DNA of 64,000 nt from Catellatospora sp. IY07-71. Its GTDB lineage: Bacteria; Actinomycetota; Actinomycetes; Mycobacteriales; Micromonosporaceae. Under the pieces are notes generated by a model. It was not told the DNA's origin. It saw only the letters and a program-made list of their open reading frames with translations, and did not search any database. The stretch's first letter is position 1, and every line of letters begins with the position of its first letter. The DNA is taken from the NCBI RefSeq assembly GCF_018326265.1, contig NZ_AP023360.1, forward strand, positions 5,737,501 to 5,801,500, in the 5' to 3' direction. Both the position numbers and the translations under genes were made by a program. Shown here in pieces: positions 16,240 through 24,378 of this stretch.

Positions 16240-17727
16240 ATGGCCACCACGACGGCACCGCAGGGCCCGCCCGTCAAGACCTGGATGGGGCACCCCGGCG
16301 GCCTGGTCGTGCTGTTCCTCACCGAGATGTGGGAGCGGTTCAGCTTCTACGGCATGCGGGCCATCCTCACCCTGTTCCTGGCCGCCGAGCTGACCGACGG
16401 CGGCTTCGGCATGACCGACGTCGCCGCCGCCGCCCTCTACTCCATCTACAACTCGATGGTGTACTTCATGGCGCTGCCCGGTGGCTGGATCGCCGACCGG
16501 CTCATCGGCACCCGCCGCAGCGTGCTGTGGGGCGGCATCGTCATCGCGCTGGGCCACTACGCGCTGGCCTTCTCCAGCCACGCCATGTTCTACCTCGGCC
16601 TGGTCCTCATCGTGCTCGGCACCGGCCTGCTCAAGCCGAACATCTCCGCGATGGTCGGCGAGCTGTACGACAAGCACCCCGAGCTGCACGAGTCGCGGCG
16701 CGACGCCGGGTTCACCCTGTTCTACCTCGGCATCAACCTGGGCGCGTTCATCGCGCCGCTGCTCACCGGCTACTTCGCGGCGAAGAACGACTGGCATGTG
16801 GCGTTCGGCATCGCCGCGGTCGGCATGACCGTCGCCGTCATCCAGTACGTGCTCGGCGGGCGGCGGCTGGAAGGCGTCGGGCTCAGGGCGCACAAGCCGC
16901 TGCAGCCCCACGAGCGCGGCAAGATCCTGCGCATCGGCGCGATCGTGCTGGTGATCGTGCTGGCGCTGCTGATCGCCGACATCGCCGCCGGGACGTACCG
17001 CGCCGAGCACGTCATCACCGCGCTGACCGTGATGGCGCTGGTGGTGCCCGCGCTGTACTTCGTCACGATGTTCCGCGACCACACGCTGACCCACCAGGAA
17101 CGCTCCCGGATCAGCGCCTACGTGTGGATCTTCGTCGGGGCGATGCTGTTCTGGATGATCTACGACCAGGCCGGCAGCCTGGTCAACCTGTTCACCGAGA
17201 ACGACGTCGACCGCACGGTCGGCAGCTTCGAGATCCCCACCGCCTGGTTCCAGTCGATCAACCCGGTGCTGATCCTGCTGCTCGCGCCGGTGTTCGCGTG
17301 GCTGTGGACGAAGCTCGACCGCCGCCAGCCCACCACCCCGGTCAAGTTCTCCATGGCCCTGGTCGGCATCGGCATCTCGTTCCTGGTCATGGGCGTGGCC
17401 GGGGCGCTGGCCGGGCGCGGGCTCATCTCCCCGCTGTGGATCGTGCTCGTGTACTTCATCCAGACCTGCGCCGAGCTGCTGCTGTCGCCGGTCGGCCTGT
17501 CGGTCACCACCAAACTCGCCCCGCTGCGCTACGCCAGCCAGGTCATGGGCCTGTGGTTCCTGGCCACCGCCGCCGGCAACGCGCTCAACACCTGGGTCAC
17601 CCCGCTGAGCGCGAAGGTGCCCGCCGGGGTCTACTACGGCGGCCTCGGCCTGCTGGCCATCGGGGTCGGCATCTGCTTCTGGATCGGCGCCCGCAAGATC
17701 GGGCAGCTGATGGCCGGCGTGCACTGA
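16240..17727 (+). CDS. Proton-dependent oligopeptide transporter (POT/PTR family MFS)
   Basis: A 495-residue POT transporter with about 14 membrane segments. The signature ExxERF is E29-M-W-E-R-F34 on helix 1, the PTR2 motif region FTLFYLGINLGAFIAPLLTG lies mid-protein, and SPVGLSVTTKLAP is the C-terminal family motif. It imports di- and tripeptides with protons. A GGGGGT ribosome site precedes ATG 16240. The helical-repeat gene starts 13 bp downstream and is probably cotranscribed. No peptidase is adjacent. Confidence 0.92.
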   Translation: MATTTAPQGPPVKTWMGHPGGLVVLFLTEMWERFSFYGMRAILTLFLAAELTDGGFGMTDVAAAALYSIYNSMVYFMALPGGWIADRLIGTRRSVLWGGIVIALGHYALAFSSHAMFYLGLVLIVLGTGLLKPNISAMVGELYDKHPELHESRRDAGFTLFYLGINLGAFIAPLLTGYFAAKNDWHVAFGIAAVGMTVAVIQYVLGGRRLEGVGLRAHKPLQPHERGKILRIGAIVLVIVLALLIADIAAGTYRAEHVITALTVMALVVPALYFVTMFRDHTLTHQERSRISAYVWIFVGAMLFWMIYDQAGSLVNLFTENDVDRTVGSFEIPTAWFQSINPVLILLLAPVFAWLWTKLDRRQPTTPVKFSMALVGIGISFLVMGVAGALAGRGLISPLWIVLVYFIQTCAELLLSPVGLSVTTKLAPLRYASQVMGLWFLATAAGNALNTWVTPLSAKVPAGVYYGGLGLLAIGVGICFWIGARKIGQLMAGVH

Positions 17728-17740
17728 AAGGCGGACACCC

Positions 17741-18706
17741 ATGGCACCGACCACCACCGTCGCCGAGCAGCTCACCGTCGAGCAGCTGCGCGACGACGTC
17801 GAGCAGCTGGCCCGCCGCTGCCTGTGCGACCCGGTCACCGAGCTGTTCGGGCCGCTGCTGGAGGCCCAGGAGCGGGTCTTCGCGAAGCTGGAGACCGACC
17901 CGCGGCCCGAGCACTCCGAGCAGCTGCACCTGCTGGCCGCGCTGGTGTCGGCGGCGCTGGCCCGCGCCAACCACGACCTGGGCCGCGGCCACCAGGCGAT
18001 GACCCTGGCGCGGATGGCGTTCGAGTGCGCCGACGGCATCGGCCACCACCCGCTGCGGGCCTGGATCCGCGGCCTGCAGAGCCAGCTGGCGTACTGGGCC
18101 GACCGGCCGCAGGAGGCCGCCGCGTTCGCCGACTGCGGCGTCGCGCTCGCCGGGGAGCACACCGGGTCGGTCGCGTCGTGGCTGGCATGCGCGCAGGCCA
18201 GGGCCCTGGCCCGGCTCGGCGCGGCCGAACCCGCCCGGCTGGCCCTGGTCCGCGCCGACGACCTGCGCGAGCGCCACGAACGTGACGACCTCGACGCGAT
18301 CGGGGGCCTGTTCGTGTTCCCGCCGCCGCGCCAGCACTACTACGCCGGGGACGTGTACGGCTGCCTGGACGGCATGGGGGAGCGGTCCGTGCACGAGGCC
18401 ACCCGCGCCCTGGCCCTGTACGCCGCGAGCCCGCCGGCGCAGCGCTCGTTCGCCGACGAGGCCGGGGCGCGGTGCGTGCTGGCGCTGGCGCAGGTGCGGG
18501 CCGGGCAGCCCGGCGCGGCGCGTGACACGCTGCGGCCCGTGCTGGCCCTCGACCTGCCGCGCCGGGTCACCGAGGTGATGGGCGGGGTGAACCGGGTCGC
18601 CGCCGCGCTGCGCGACCCGCGCGTGGCCGCCGACGCGGACGCCCGTGACCTGCGCGAGCAGGTCGAGTGGTTCGCCCAGCGGCCCGCGTCGGCGCTGGCG
18701 TCCTGA
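17741..18706 (+). CDS. Helical-repeat (TPR-like) protein
   Basis: A 321-residue, soluble, alpha-helical protein without membrane segments. Repeated patterns such as LLAALVSAALARANHDLG, AMTLARMAFECAD and SWLACAQARALARLGAAEPARLALVRAD resemble the C-terminal TPR array of actinobacterial XRE-family regulators, but no N-terminal HTH is present. It follows the peptide transporter by 13 bp. A role in sensing peptides imported by the neighbour is an attractive guess, with no direct evidence. The reverse-strand gene ends 1 bp away. Confidence 0.7.
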   Translation: MAPTTTVAEQLTVEQLRDDVEQLARRCLCDPVTELFGPLLEAQERVFAKLETDPRPEHSEQLHLLAALVSAALARANHDLGRGHQAMTLARMAFECADGIGHHPLRAWIRGLQSQLAYWADRPQEAAAFADCGVALAGEHTGSVASWLACAQARALARLGAAEPARLALVRADDLRERHERDDLDAIGGLFVFPPPRQHYYAGDVYGCLDGMGERSVHEATRALALYAASPPAQRSFADEAGARCVLALAQVRAGQPGAARDTLRPVLALDLPRRVTEVMGGVNRVAAALRDPRVAADADARDLREQVEWFAQRPASALAS

Positions 18707-18707
18707 C

Positions 18708-19139
18708 TCAGCGCGCCTGCAGGATCGCGTCGATGAGGCGCAGCAGCTCGGCGGTGTCCTGCGGGCCGCCGAGCAGCATCACGCGCAGCCGGGCCCGCTC
18801 CTCGTCGTAGGCGGCCTGCACCCGGATCGGCTCGCCGCCGTCGCGGGGGCCGCTGATCGCGGCGGTGACCAGGGTGGTGACCCGGTCGGCGTCGTGGCGC
18901 GACACGGCGTCGACGGCGACGACCGTGGACACCTCGACGTGGCGGGTGCGGCGGGCGTCCTCGCGCGGTGCGGCCGGGACCGGGCCGCCGGTCAGCGCGG
19001 CCAGATCCTCGGCGGCGATGCGGTACTGCTTGCCGATGCGCACCGCCCTGAGCCGCCCGTCGCGCACGTAGTTGCGCACGGTCTTGACGTGCAGGCCGAG
19101 CCGCTCGGCGACCTGCTCGACGGAGTACAGCTCGGACAT
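18708..19139 (-). CDS. Excisionase/MerR-like helix-turn-helix protein
   Basis: A 143-residue DNA-binding protein. Residues 3-50 form an HTH_17-type winged helix (LYSVEQVAERLGLHVKTVRNYV then GRLRAVRIGKQYRI, quoted in parts), as in excisionases and BldC-like proteins. The C-terminal 70 residues form an alpha/beta domain with the strands VEVSTVVAVDAV and IRVQAAYDEE and no known ligand motif. The DUF4180 gene ends 1 bp upstream on the same strand, so the two form an operon in the order DUF4180–HTH. It probably regulates its own operon. Confidence 0.8.
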   Translation of the reverse strand: MSELYSVEQVAERLGLHVKTVRNYVRDGRLRAVRIGKQYRIAAEDLAALTGGPVPAAPREDARRTRHVEVSTVVAVDAVSRHDADRVTTLVTAAISGPRDGGEPIRVQAAYDEERARLRVMLLGGPQDTAELLRLIDAILQAR

Positions 19140-19140
19140 G

Positions 19141-19506
19141 TCAGCCGTCCTTGAGGCGTGCGGTCAGCTCGGCCAGGTCGGCGGTGAACCAGATCTGGCG
19201 CCCGCGGTTGGACTCCAGCACCAGCGCGCGCAGCGCGGAGCTGGCGTCCAGCCAGGTGGTGATGTCGCCGACGACCGCGAGCCGGATGCGGTAGTTGACG
19301 AACTTCTGCATGATCTCTCCGGCCAGGCCGGTGCTCAGGGTGAAGAAGTCGCCGGTGAGCCGGGCGGCGGGCAGCGCGACGACCTCGGCGCCCTGGAACG
19401 CCGCGCCGATCAGGTCGAGACCGTCCTGCACGGTGGCCACGGGCGGCCCGTCGGGGTCGGCGACGAGCACGGTGACCCCGTGGTGCTCCTCGATACGGTC
19501 GGGCAC
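19141..19506 (-). CDS. DUF4180 domain-containing protein
   Basis: A 121-residue protein matching DUF4180: VTVLVADPDGPPV, a central AAFQGAEVVALPAARL, then FFTLSTGLAGEIMQKFVNYRIRLAVVGD (shown here in two parts of one stretch) and NRGRQIWF near the end. The domain is small, alpha/beta and of unknown function, and often neighbours small HTH regulators. It is the first gene of a two-gene operon with the HTH gene downstream. No catalytic residues are evident. Confidence 0.8.
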   Translation of the reverse strand: MPDRIEEHHGVTVLVADPDGPPVATVQDGLDLIGAAFQGAEVVALPAARLTGDFFTLSTGLAGEIMQKFVNYRIRLAVVGDITTWLDASSALRALVLESNRGRQIWFTADLAELTARLKDG

Positions 19507-19555
19507 GTCGTTTCCTTCCCTACATGATGCGTGGTCGCCACCGTACCACTCCGTT

Positions 19556-20827
19556 TCAGGGAACGTTAGGGAAGGATCGGGTCATCCGGATCACGGCGGC
19601 GTGGGCGTCGGCGGCGATGTCCGCGTCGGAGCGCGCCGGATCGTGCAGGGCCTGTGCCGCGTCGCCGCCGGCCAGCAGGGCTAGCACGGGCTCGCCGAGC
19701 CCGCCGGTCAGGTCCGCCCACTCGCACCAGGTGGCCCGGTCCTCGCCCCACCACAGGCAGCCGCCGGGGGAAACCGGCCACCAGCGCTGCGGATAGCGCA
19801 GCAGCACCTTCTCGGCACGGCCGGTCCCGATCCGGGCCAGGGCCGCACGGTGCCCCGGCGGCAGCGACGGCACGCGCAGTGCCGGCAGCACCGCCAGCGG
19901 CACCGCGAGCACCGCCCGGCCGGCCACGGCACGGCCCCACCGGCCCGTCACCTCGACCCCGCCCGGACCCGCGGTGACGGCGGCGACCGGGCGGCCCAGC
20001 CGGACGTCCAGGCCGTCGCCGAGCGCGGCCGTGAGCCGGTCGAGGCCGCCGGGCAGCCAGCGGTCGCCCTCGCCCACCCCGGGTTCGCCGAACACGCCCC
20101 GCGCCGACGCCAGCCGCAGGTCCAGCCCGGATTCCGGTACCAGGCCGCAGTCCACGGCGTAGGCCGACGTCTGCCGGGCGGCCGGGTCCAGCCCGGCCAG
20201 GTGGGCGGCGAGCACGTCGGCCACCGGCAGATCCGTGTCGGCGGTCAGGCGGGCGGCGGTACGCGCCAGCGCCGACAGCGCCTCGGCCGCGCCCGTGACC
20301 GGCCCCTGCTCCGACACGGTGAGCGGGGCGGTGAAGTCCGTCGCGGCCACGGGCAGGCCCAGCTCACGGGCCAGCGCGGCGAGGCTGTTGCCGGCGTACT
20401 GCTGCAGCCAGGCCGCGCCCAGGTCGGCGCGTACCCCGCCGCCGAGGTCCACGGTGTGCACCCGGCCGCCGATCCGGTCGCGAGCCTCCAGCACCAGCAC
20501 CTCGCGGCCGTGGCGGCGCAGCTCACCGGCGGCGGACAGGCCCGCGACCCCGGCCCCGACCACGGTGACGCGCTCGCCGGGCACGCCCGCCGACAGCAGG
20601 TGCCGGGCGGCGGCCAGGCCCGACTCGTGCGCGCCGTGCAGCATCGCCGGGCGGGCCGGATGCACGCCCTCCCCGGCCAGCACCAGCCGGCCCTCGGCGA
20701 ACGGCGCGGCGAGCGCGGCCCGGTCGGCGCCGCTGCCGCCGGTGAGCAGGCCGGTCCAGGCGCCGCGCGCGTACGGGTCGGCGCCCCACCGCGACACCGC
20801 CCAGCCGGCCGGCTCCGGGATCCGCAC
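19556..20827 (-). CDS. Circularly permuted FAD-dependent amine oxidase
   Basis: A 423-residue flavin amine-oxidase-like protein with its domains in permuted order. Residues 1-80 (WAVSRWGADPYARGAWTG, then LVLAGEGVHPARP and LHGAHESGLAAARHLL) match the segment that normally ends such enzymes. The Rossmann FAD motif VVGAGVAGLSAAGE begins only at residue 89, followed by LVLEARDRIGGRVHT. The protein ends at VIRMTRSFPNVP, which normally leads directly into PEP..GWAVSRW. No amine-oxidase tail follows the stop codon. The FAD site can still form in three dimensions, so activity is plausible. The substrate is unknown. The downstream-most gene of an operon with the ASCH fusion (3 bp gap). Confidence 0.82.
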   Translation of the reverse strand: MRIPEPAGWAVSRWGADPYARGAWTGLLTGGSGADRAALAAPFAEGRLVLAGEGVHPARPAMLHGAHESGLAAARHLLSAGVPGERVTVVGAGVAGLSAAGELRRHGREVLVLEARDRIGGRVHTVDLGGGVRADLGAAWLQQYAGNSLAALARELGLPVAATDFTAPLTVSEQGPVTGAAEALSALARTAARLTADTDLPVADVLAAHLAGLDPAARQTSAYAVDCGLVPESGLDLRLASARGVFGEPGVGEGDRWLPGGLDRLTAALGDGLDVRLGRPVAAVTAGPGGVEVTGRWGRAVAGRAVLAVPLAVLPALRVPSLPPGHRAALARIGTGRAEKVLLRYPQRWWPVSPGGCLWWGEDRATWCEWADLTGGLGEPVLALLAGGDAAQALHDPARSDADIAADAHAAVIRMTRSFPNVP

Positions 20828-20830
20828 GGC

Positions 20831-21925
20831 TCAGCCCAGGGTCAGCCAGGTGACGCCGAGCCCGTCCAGCCGCTCGCGCTCCGCCCCGGTCGGCGCGACC
20901 CGGCCGGTGGCCCGGCGCAGCAGCCCCGCCGCGTCCACGCCGAGCGCGGCGCGGGCGGCGGGCGCGGACAGGCCGAACAGCAGCCCCTCGACCACGGCCG
21001 CGGCGTGCTCGGTCAGCCACGGCGCGACGCCGAGCGCGTCGGCCAGGTCCAGGCCGTGCACGGCCAGCTCGACCACGCGGGTGACCTGGAAGTCGGTCAG
21101 CCGCATCGGGTCCCCGTGCCGGGTGGTGACCAGCCGCTCCGGGCTCGCCCCGACCCGGTCGGTGACCTGCTCGGCCTGCTGCTCGAACCAGTCGATCAGC
21201 TCCGGGCCGGACCGTGCCGCGGCGAACTCGGCCGCCAGGTCGACCCGGGCCCGGTCGGCCTGCGGGGCGAACCGGTGGTCAGGCGCGTAGTAGCGGGCGG
21301 TGTCGACCGGCGGGCCGGGCGGCGGCGCGGCGTCGAGCATCTCCAGGGTGCGCGACACCGCGATCGCGGCATGCGCGAACTCGTCGCGCACCGTCCACGG
21401 CGGGCAGCACGTCGGCCGGTCCAGGGCGGCCTCGGGCACCGCGCGCAGCCCCGCGACCAGCGCCGCGGCCTCCGCCGCCAGGGCCGCGTTCACGGCCTGG
21501 GCGCCGGGGATCACCGAGGCGACCCGGAACCGCTCGGCCACCGCCACGGTGTCGTCGTCCACGGTGAAGCCCGGGTCGCCGAGGTAGCCGCGCATCTGGT
21601 CGGAGTGCCAGAAGCGCTCGTGCGCGGCCCGCCAGCCGGCGACGCTCGGGTACCCCTCGCCCTCGTCGGCGGCGTGCGCGAGGTCGACCTCGCCCAGCGG
21701 CACCAGGCGCACCTCGGTCAGTTCCAGGATCGCCAGGGGCTGCCCGGCCGAGCCGATCATCGTGCTGCGCTGCCCGGCCTGCGGCAGCGGCTCGGCGTCG
21801 TGCTCGTACCCGATGAGCAGGCCGGTGGTGGAGGTCTTGTGCCCGGCCAGGACGGCGCCGGTGAGCTTGTCGCGCAGCGGCCCGGGGAACGCGAACTCGT
21901 AGTCGGACAGCCCGTCGTAGATCAT
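20831..21925 (-). CDS. ASCH domain fused to maleylpyruvate isomerase-like (DinB-fold) domain
   Basis: A 364-residue two-domain protein. Residues about 1-135 form an ASCH domain (FPGPLRDKLTGAVLAGHKTSTTG, ILELTEVRLVPLGEVD, FWHSDQM are the landmarks), a PUA-like fold linked to RNA or modified-base recognition. Residues about 140-364 form a mycothiol-dependent maleylpyruvate isomerase N-terminal fold (PPWTVRDEFAHAAIAVSRTLEML and a C-terminal MDMPI_C-like part). Each domain usually occurs alone. It is divergent from padR and 3 bp upstream of the permuted oxidase. The role is unknown. Confidence 0.75.
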   Translation of the reverse strand: MIYDGLSDYEFAFPGPLRDKLTGAVLAGHKTSTTGLLIGYEHDAEPLPQAGQRSTMIGSAGQPLAILELTEVRLVPLGEVDLAHAADEGEGYPSVAGWRAAHERFWHSDQMRGYLGDPGFTVDDDTVAVAERFRVASVIPGAQAVNAALAAEAAALVAGLRAVPEAALDRPTCCPPWTVRDEFAHAAIAVSRTLEMLDAAPPPGPPVDTARYYAPDHRFAPQADRARVDLAAEFAAARSGPELIDWFEQQAEQVTDRVGASPERLVTTRHGDPMRLTDFQVTRVVELAVHGLDLADALGVAPWLTEHAAAVVEGLLFGLSAPAARAALGVDAAGLLRRATGRVAPTGAERERLDGLGVTWLTLG

Positions 21926-21960
21926 GACGCCACCCTAGACGCCCCGGCCGCGCTCGCCGT

Positions 21961-22002
21961 TGACACCGATACCACGCACTGCGATGCTACGTACAACGTA
22001 GT
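21961..22002 (+). promoter_or_regulatory. padR promoter with palindromic operator
   Basis: A perfect -35 TTGACA (21961-21966), a 17 bp spacer and GATGCT (21984-21989) precede padR. The perfect palindrome CTACGT-ACA-ACGTAG (21988-22002) begins in the -10 box and covers the predicted start site, the usual position for PadR autorepression. Confidence 0.55.
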
Positions 22003-22014
22003 AAGGGAGGTTCG

Positions 22015-22329
22015 ATGGCCGGACTCGCCGACCTCGGCCGGTTCTCCGAACCGGCGCTGCACATCCTGATCAGCCTCGCCGCCGGGCCCAGACACGGCTA
22101 CGCGATGCAGGACGACATCGGCGAGCTGACCGGCGCCCGCCCCGGGCCCGGCACGCTCTACGGCGCGGTCCGGCGCCTGGAGGAGCACGGTTACATCGAG
22201 GCCCTGCCCGAGCAGGACCGGCGCAAGCCGTACCGGCTCACCGACGCCGGCCGCGCCGCGCTCGGCGCCGAGCTGCAGCGGATGCGCTCGCTGGCCGCGA
22301 CCGGCCTGCGCCGCCTGGCGGTGGCCTGA
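22015..22329 (+). CDS. PadR family transcriptional regulator
   Basis: A 104-residue winged-helix protein of the short PadR-s2 class: ALHILISLAAGPRHGYAMQDDIGELTG forms the first helices and GTLYGAVRRLEEHGYIEAL the recognition helix and wing, both quoted as landmarks; RKPYRLTDAGRAAL follows. GGGAGG precedes the ATG. It probably represses its own operon through the palindrome at 21988-22002. The next gene, a membrane protein, overlaps by one base (TGATG), a common PadR–membrane-protein pairing. Confidence 0.92.
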   Translation: MAGLADLGRFSEPALHILISLAAGPRHGYAMQDDIGELTGARPGPGTLYGAVRRLEEHGYIEALPEQDRRKPYRLTDAGRAALGAELQRMRSLAATGLRRLAVA

Positions 22330-23201
22330 TGCGCGCCCGGCTGGCCCGCGCCGTGCTGGCGCTGTACCCGCGCCGGGTCCGCGAGCGCTACGGCGACGAG
22401 ATCGCGGACCTGCTCACGAACTCGCCCCGCCCCTGGCGTGACCTGGCCGACGTCGCGCGTGCCGCGCTCGGCGAGCGCCTGTCCGGCGGCCGTGCCGCGC
22501 TGGGCGAGGCGCGCGCCCGGACCGTGCTGTGGCACCTGGTCCGGCTGATGCTCATGCCCGCGGCGCTCACCGTGGTCCTGGTCGCGCTGACGGCGGCCGC
22601 CGGGCCGGTGCTGTTCCTGGCCGATCGGTGGGTCGACGCCGAGCGCGGCGCGTCCGTGGCGTACGCGGTGATGGTCCTGCCCGCCGCGCTGCCGGCCTGG
22701 CCCGCGGGCCTGCTGCTCGGCCGCTGCGCCAGGCTGGCCGCGCCGTGGCTGGCGGTGCCGGTCGCGCTGGCGCTCGGGCTGCTCGTGATCGCGGCCGTGC
22801 CCGGCTTCGGCATGGTGCTGGGGGAGAGCCTGCCCGGCGCGGCCGCCGCGATCGCCGTCTGGTGCGCGGGCACCGCCGCCCTCGCCCGCTGGTCGGGGGC
22901 ACTGAGCCGCGTCCGGGCCGCCGCCGTCCGGGTGTTCGGGACGGTGCTGCTGCTGCAGGCGGCCACGATCGCGTACGTGCTCACCGCGCTCGCGCCCGGC
23001 CGGGCTCCGCGCCACCTCGCGGCCTGGTGGTTCCCGTCGGCGATCTCCGGCGTCGACCCCGGCCTGGTCGACGGGGCCTACCTGCAGCTGTCCGACGCGA
23101 TCAAGTTCCTGCCCGCGGTGCTGGCCGTGTGCACCGTGTTCGCGCTGACGGTGACCGCCGTCACCCGGACCCGGCCCCGGCAGGCCCCGTTATCGGCTTG
23201 A
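22329..23201 (+). CDS. PadR-associated membrane protein
   Basis: A 290-residue integral membrane protein with about six hydrophobic segments (roughly residues 70-95, 110-130, 140-160, 168-185, 200-222 and 265-282). The N-terminal cytoplasmic part LYPRRVRERYGDEIADLL is the conserved motif of a family that regularly follows PadR genes in actinobacteria. Function is unknown. Translation is coupled to padR, so both respond to the same signal. The stop overlaps the -35 region of the next promoter. Confidence 0.75.
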   Translation: MRARLARAVLALYPRRVRERYGDEIADLLTNSPRPWRDLADVARAALGERLSGGRAALGEARARTVLWHLVRLMLMPAALTVVLVALTAAAGPVLFLADRWVDAERGASVAYAVMVLPAALPAWPAGLLLGRCARLAAPWLAVPVALALGLLVIAAVPGFGMVLGESLPGAAAAIAVWCAGTAALARWSGALSRVRAAAVRVFGTVLLLQAATIAYVLTALAPGRAPRHLAAWWFPSAISGVDPGLVDGAYLQLSDAIKFLPAVLAVCTVFALTVTAVTRTRPRQAPLSA

Positions 23202-23228
23202 CTCTCACGTAACGGCAGACTCGAACCT
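23198..23228 (+). promoter_or_regulatory. MerR-type promoter (19 bp spacer) of the TipA-like gene
   Basis: TTGACT (23198-23203), 19 bp and GAACCT (23223-23228). The over-long spacer is characteristic of promoters activated by MerR-family proteins, and the gene it drives encodes one, implying autoactivation. Confidence 0.5.
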
Positions 23229-23250
23229 GGTTCTCGGAAGGGAGAGAACC

Positions 23251-24009
23251 GTGGCATACACCGTGGGCAAGGTCGCCGACGTCGCCGGGGTGACCGTGCG
23301 GACGCTGCACCACTACGACGAGATCGGCCTGCTGTCGCCCAGCGAGCGCTCGCACAGCGGCTACCGCCGCTACGACGACGCCGACCTGGAACGGCTGCAG
23401 CAGATCCTGTTCTACCGGGAGCTGGGGTTCTCACTGGAAGAGATCGCGGCCATCCTCGACGACCCGCAGGCCGTGCCGGCGACGCACCTGCGCCGCCAGC
23501 ACGAGCTGCTGACCGGGCGCATCAAGCGCCTGCAGGAGATGGTCACCGCGATCGAGTTCGCGATGGAGGCGAGGAAAGTGGGCATCAACCTCACGCCCGA
23601 GGAGCGTTTCGAGGTCTTCGGTGACTTCGACCCCGACGACCACGCGGAGGAGGCGGAGCAGCGCTGGGGCGGGACGGACGCCTACAAGGAGTCCACCAGG
23701 CGCACCGCCGCCTACACCAAGGACGACTGGCTGCGCCACAAGCAGGAGAACGAGGACTGGGGCCGCCGCTTCACCGCCCTCATGGACGCAGGCGCCGCCC
23801 CCGACAGCCCCGAGGCCATGGACCTGGCCGAAGAACACCGCCAGCTCATCAGCCGCTGGTTCTACGAGTGCAACTACGAGATCCACACCGGCCTGGCCGA
23901 CATGTACCTCGCCGACGACCGCTTCACCGCCACCTACGAAGCGATCCACCCCGGCATGACCCAGTACCTCAACACCGCCATCCACGCCAACGCCATCTCC
24001 CGCGCGTAA
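23251..24009 (+). CDS. TipA-like MerR family regulator with TipAS domain
   Basis: A 252-residue regulator. Residues 1-70 are the MerR HTH (YTVGKVADVAGVTVRTLHHYDEIGLL is the classic TipA start, SGYRRYDDADLERLQQILFYRELGF follows; fragments of one domain), residues 75-110 a dimerisation coiled coil, and residues about 120-252 the TipAS drug-binding domain with W-rich FYECNYEIHTGLADMYLADDRF. TipA proteins bind thiopeptide-type antibiotics and activate multidrug responses. GGGAGAG precedes GTG/ATG at 23251. The promoter has a 19 bp spacer. No efflux pump is adjacent. Confidence 0.9.
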   Translation: MAYTVGKVADVAGVTVRTLHHYDEIGLLSPSERSHSGYRRYDDADLERLQQILFYRELGFSLEEIAAILDDPQAVPATHLRRQHELLTGRIKRLQEMVTAIEFAMEARKVGINLTPEERFEVFGDFDPDDHAEEAEQRWGGTDAYKESTRRTAAYTKDDWLRHKQENEDWGRRFTALMDAGAAPDSPEAMDLAEEHRQLISRWFYECNYEIHTGLADMYLADDRFTATYEAIHPGMTQYLNTAIHANAISRA

Positions 24010-24019
24010 CCCCCATGAC

Positions 24020-24096
24020 GCGGCGATCTTGCGTGGACTGTGGGGATGACACGCCCCTACCGGGCATATCCCTGACGGTTCGCGCAAGATCGCCGC
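24020..24096 (+). repeat. Palindromic intergenic repeat, copy 1
   Basis: Perfect 14 bp arms GCGGCGATCTTGCG / CGCAAGATCGCCGC flank a 49 bp centre containing CGGGCATATCCC. The 67 bp from 24025 to 24091 is ungapped and about 79% identical (53/67 by hand count) to the reverse complement of 51419-51485. It lies between the convergent TipA-like and DUF1918 genes and may act as a terminator. Confidence 0.75.
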
Positions 24097-24122
24097 GGTC
24101 TCGGGGCCGCACGGCGGCCGGG

Positions 24123-24311
24123 TCAGCGGTCGGTCTTGAGATGGGTGTCGGGGCCGGGGTAGAGGATTCCCTCGTGCTGGTCGTCCTCCCAGCGCACGGT
24201 GTACGGCGGGCTGCCGTCCTCGTGCGGGACCGCCGTGATCACGCCGATCCGGCGGTGGTCGCCCACTCGCGTGCCCTCGACGACGATGGTGTCTCCGACT
24301 TTCGCCTTCAT
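24123..24311 (-). CDS. DUF1918 domain-containing protein
   Basis: A 62-residue protein filling a whole DUF1918 domain: MKAKVGDTIVVEGTRVG at the start, IGVITAVPHEDGSPPYTVRW in the middle and GPDTHLK at the end. The fold is an SH3-like small barrel; the function is unknown. It is common in actinobacteria, frequently in stress regulons. The ATG at 24311 has GGAGGTGTTC upstream on the reverse strand. Confidence 0.88.
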   Translation of the reverse strand: MKAKVGDTIVVEGTRVGDHRRIGVITAVPHEDGSPPYTVRWEDDQHEGILYPGPDTHLKTDR

Positions 24312-24378
24312 TGCTGAACACCTCCTCGTCCATTGTCCGGACGAATCCCCGCGAGGTGCACGTTTCGCCGAACCGGGC

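Noticed and set aside
18865-19154. Forward-strand frames across the HTH and DUF4180 genes
   Set aside because: They lack domains and oppose two recognisable proteins; high GC keeps several frames open.
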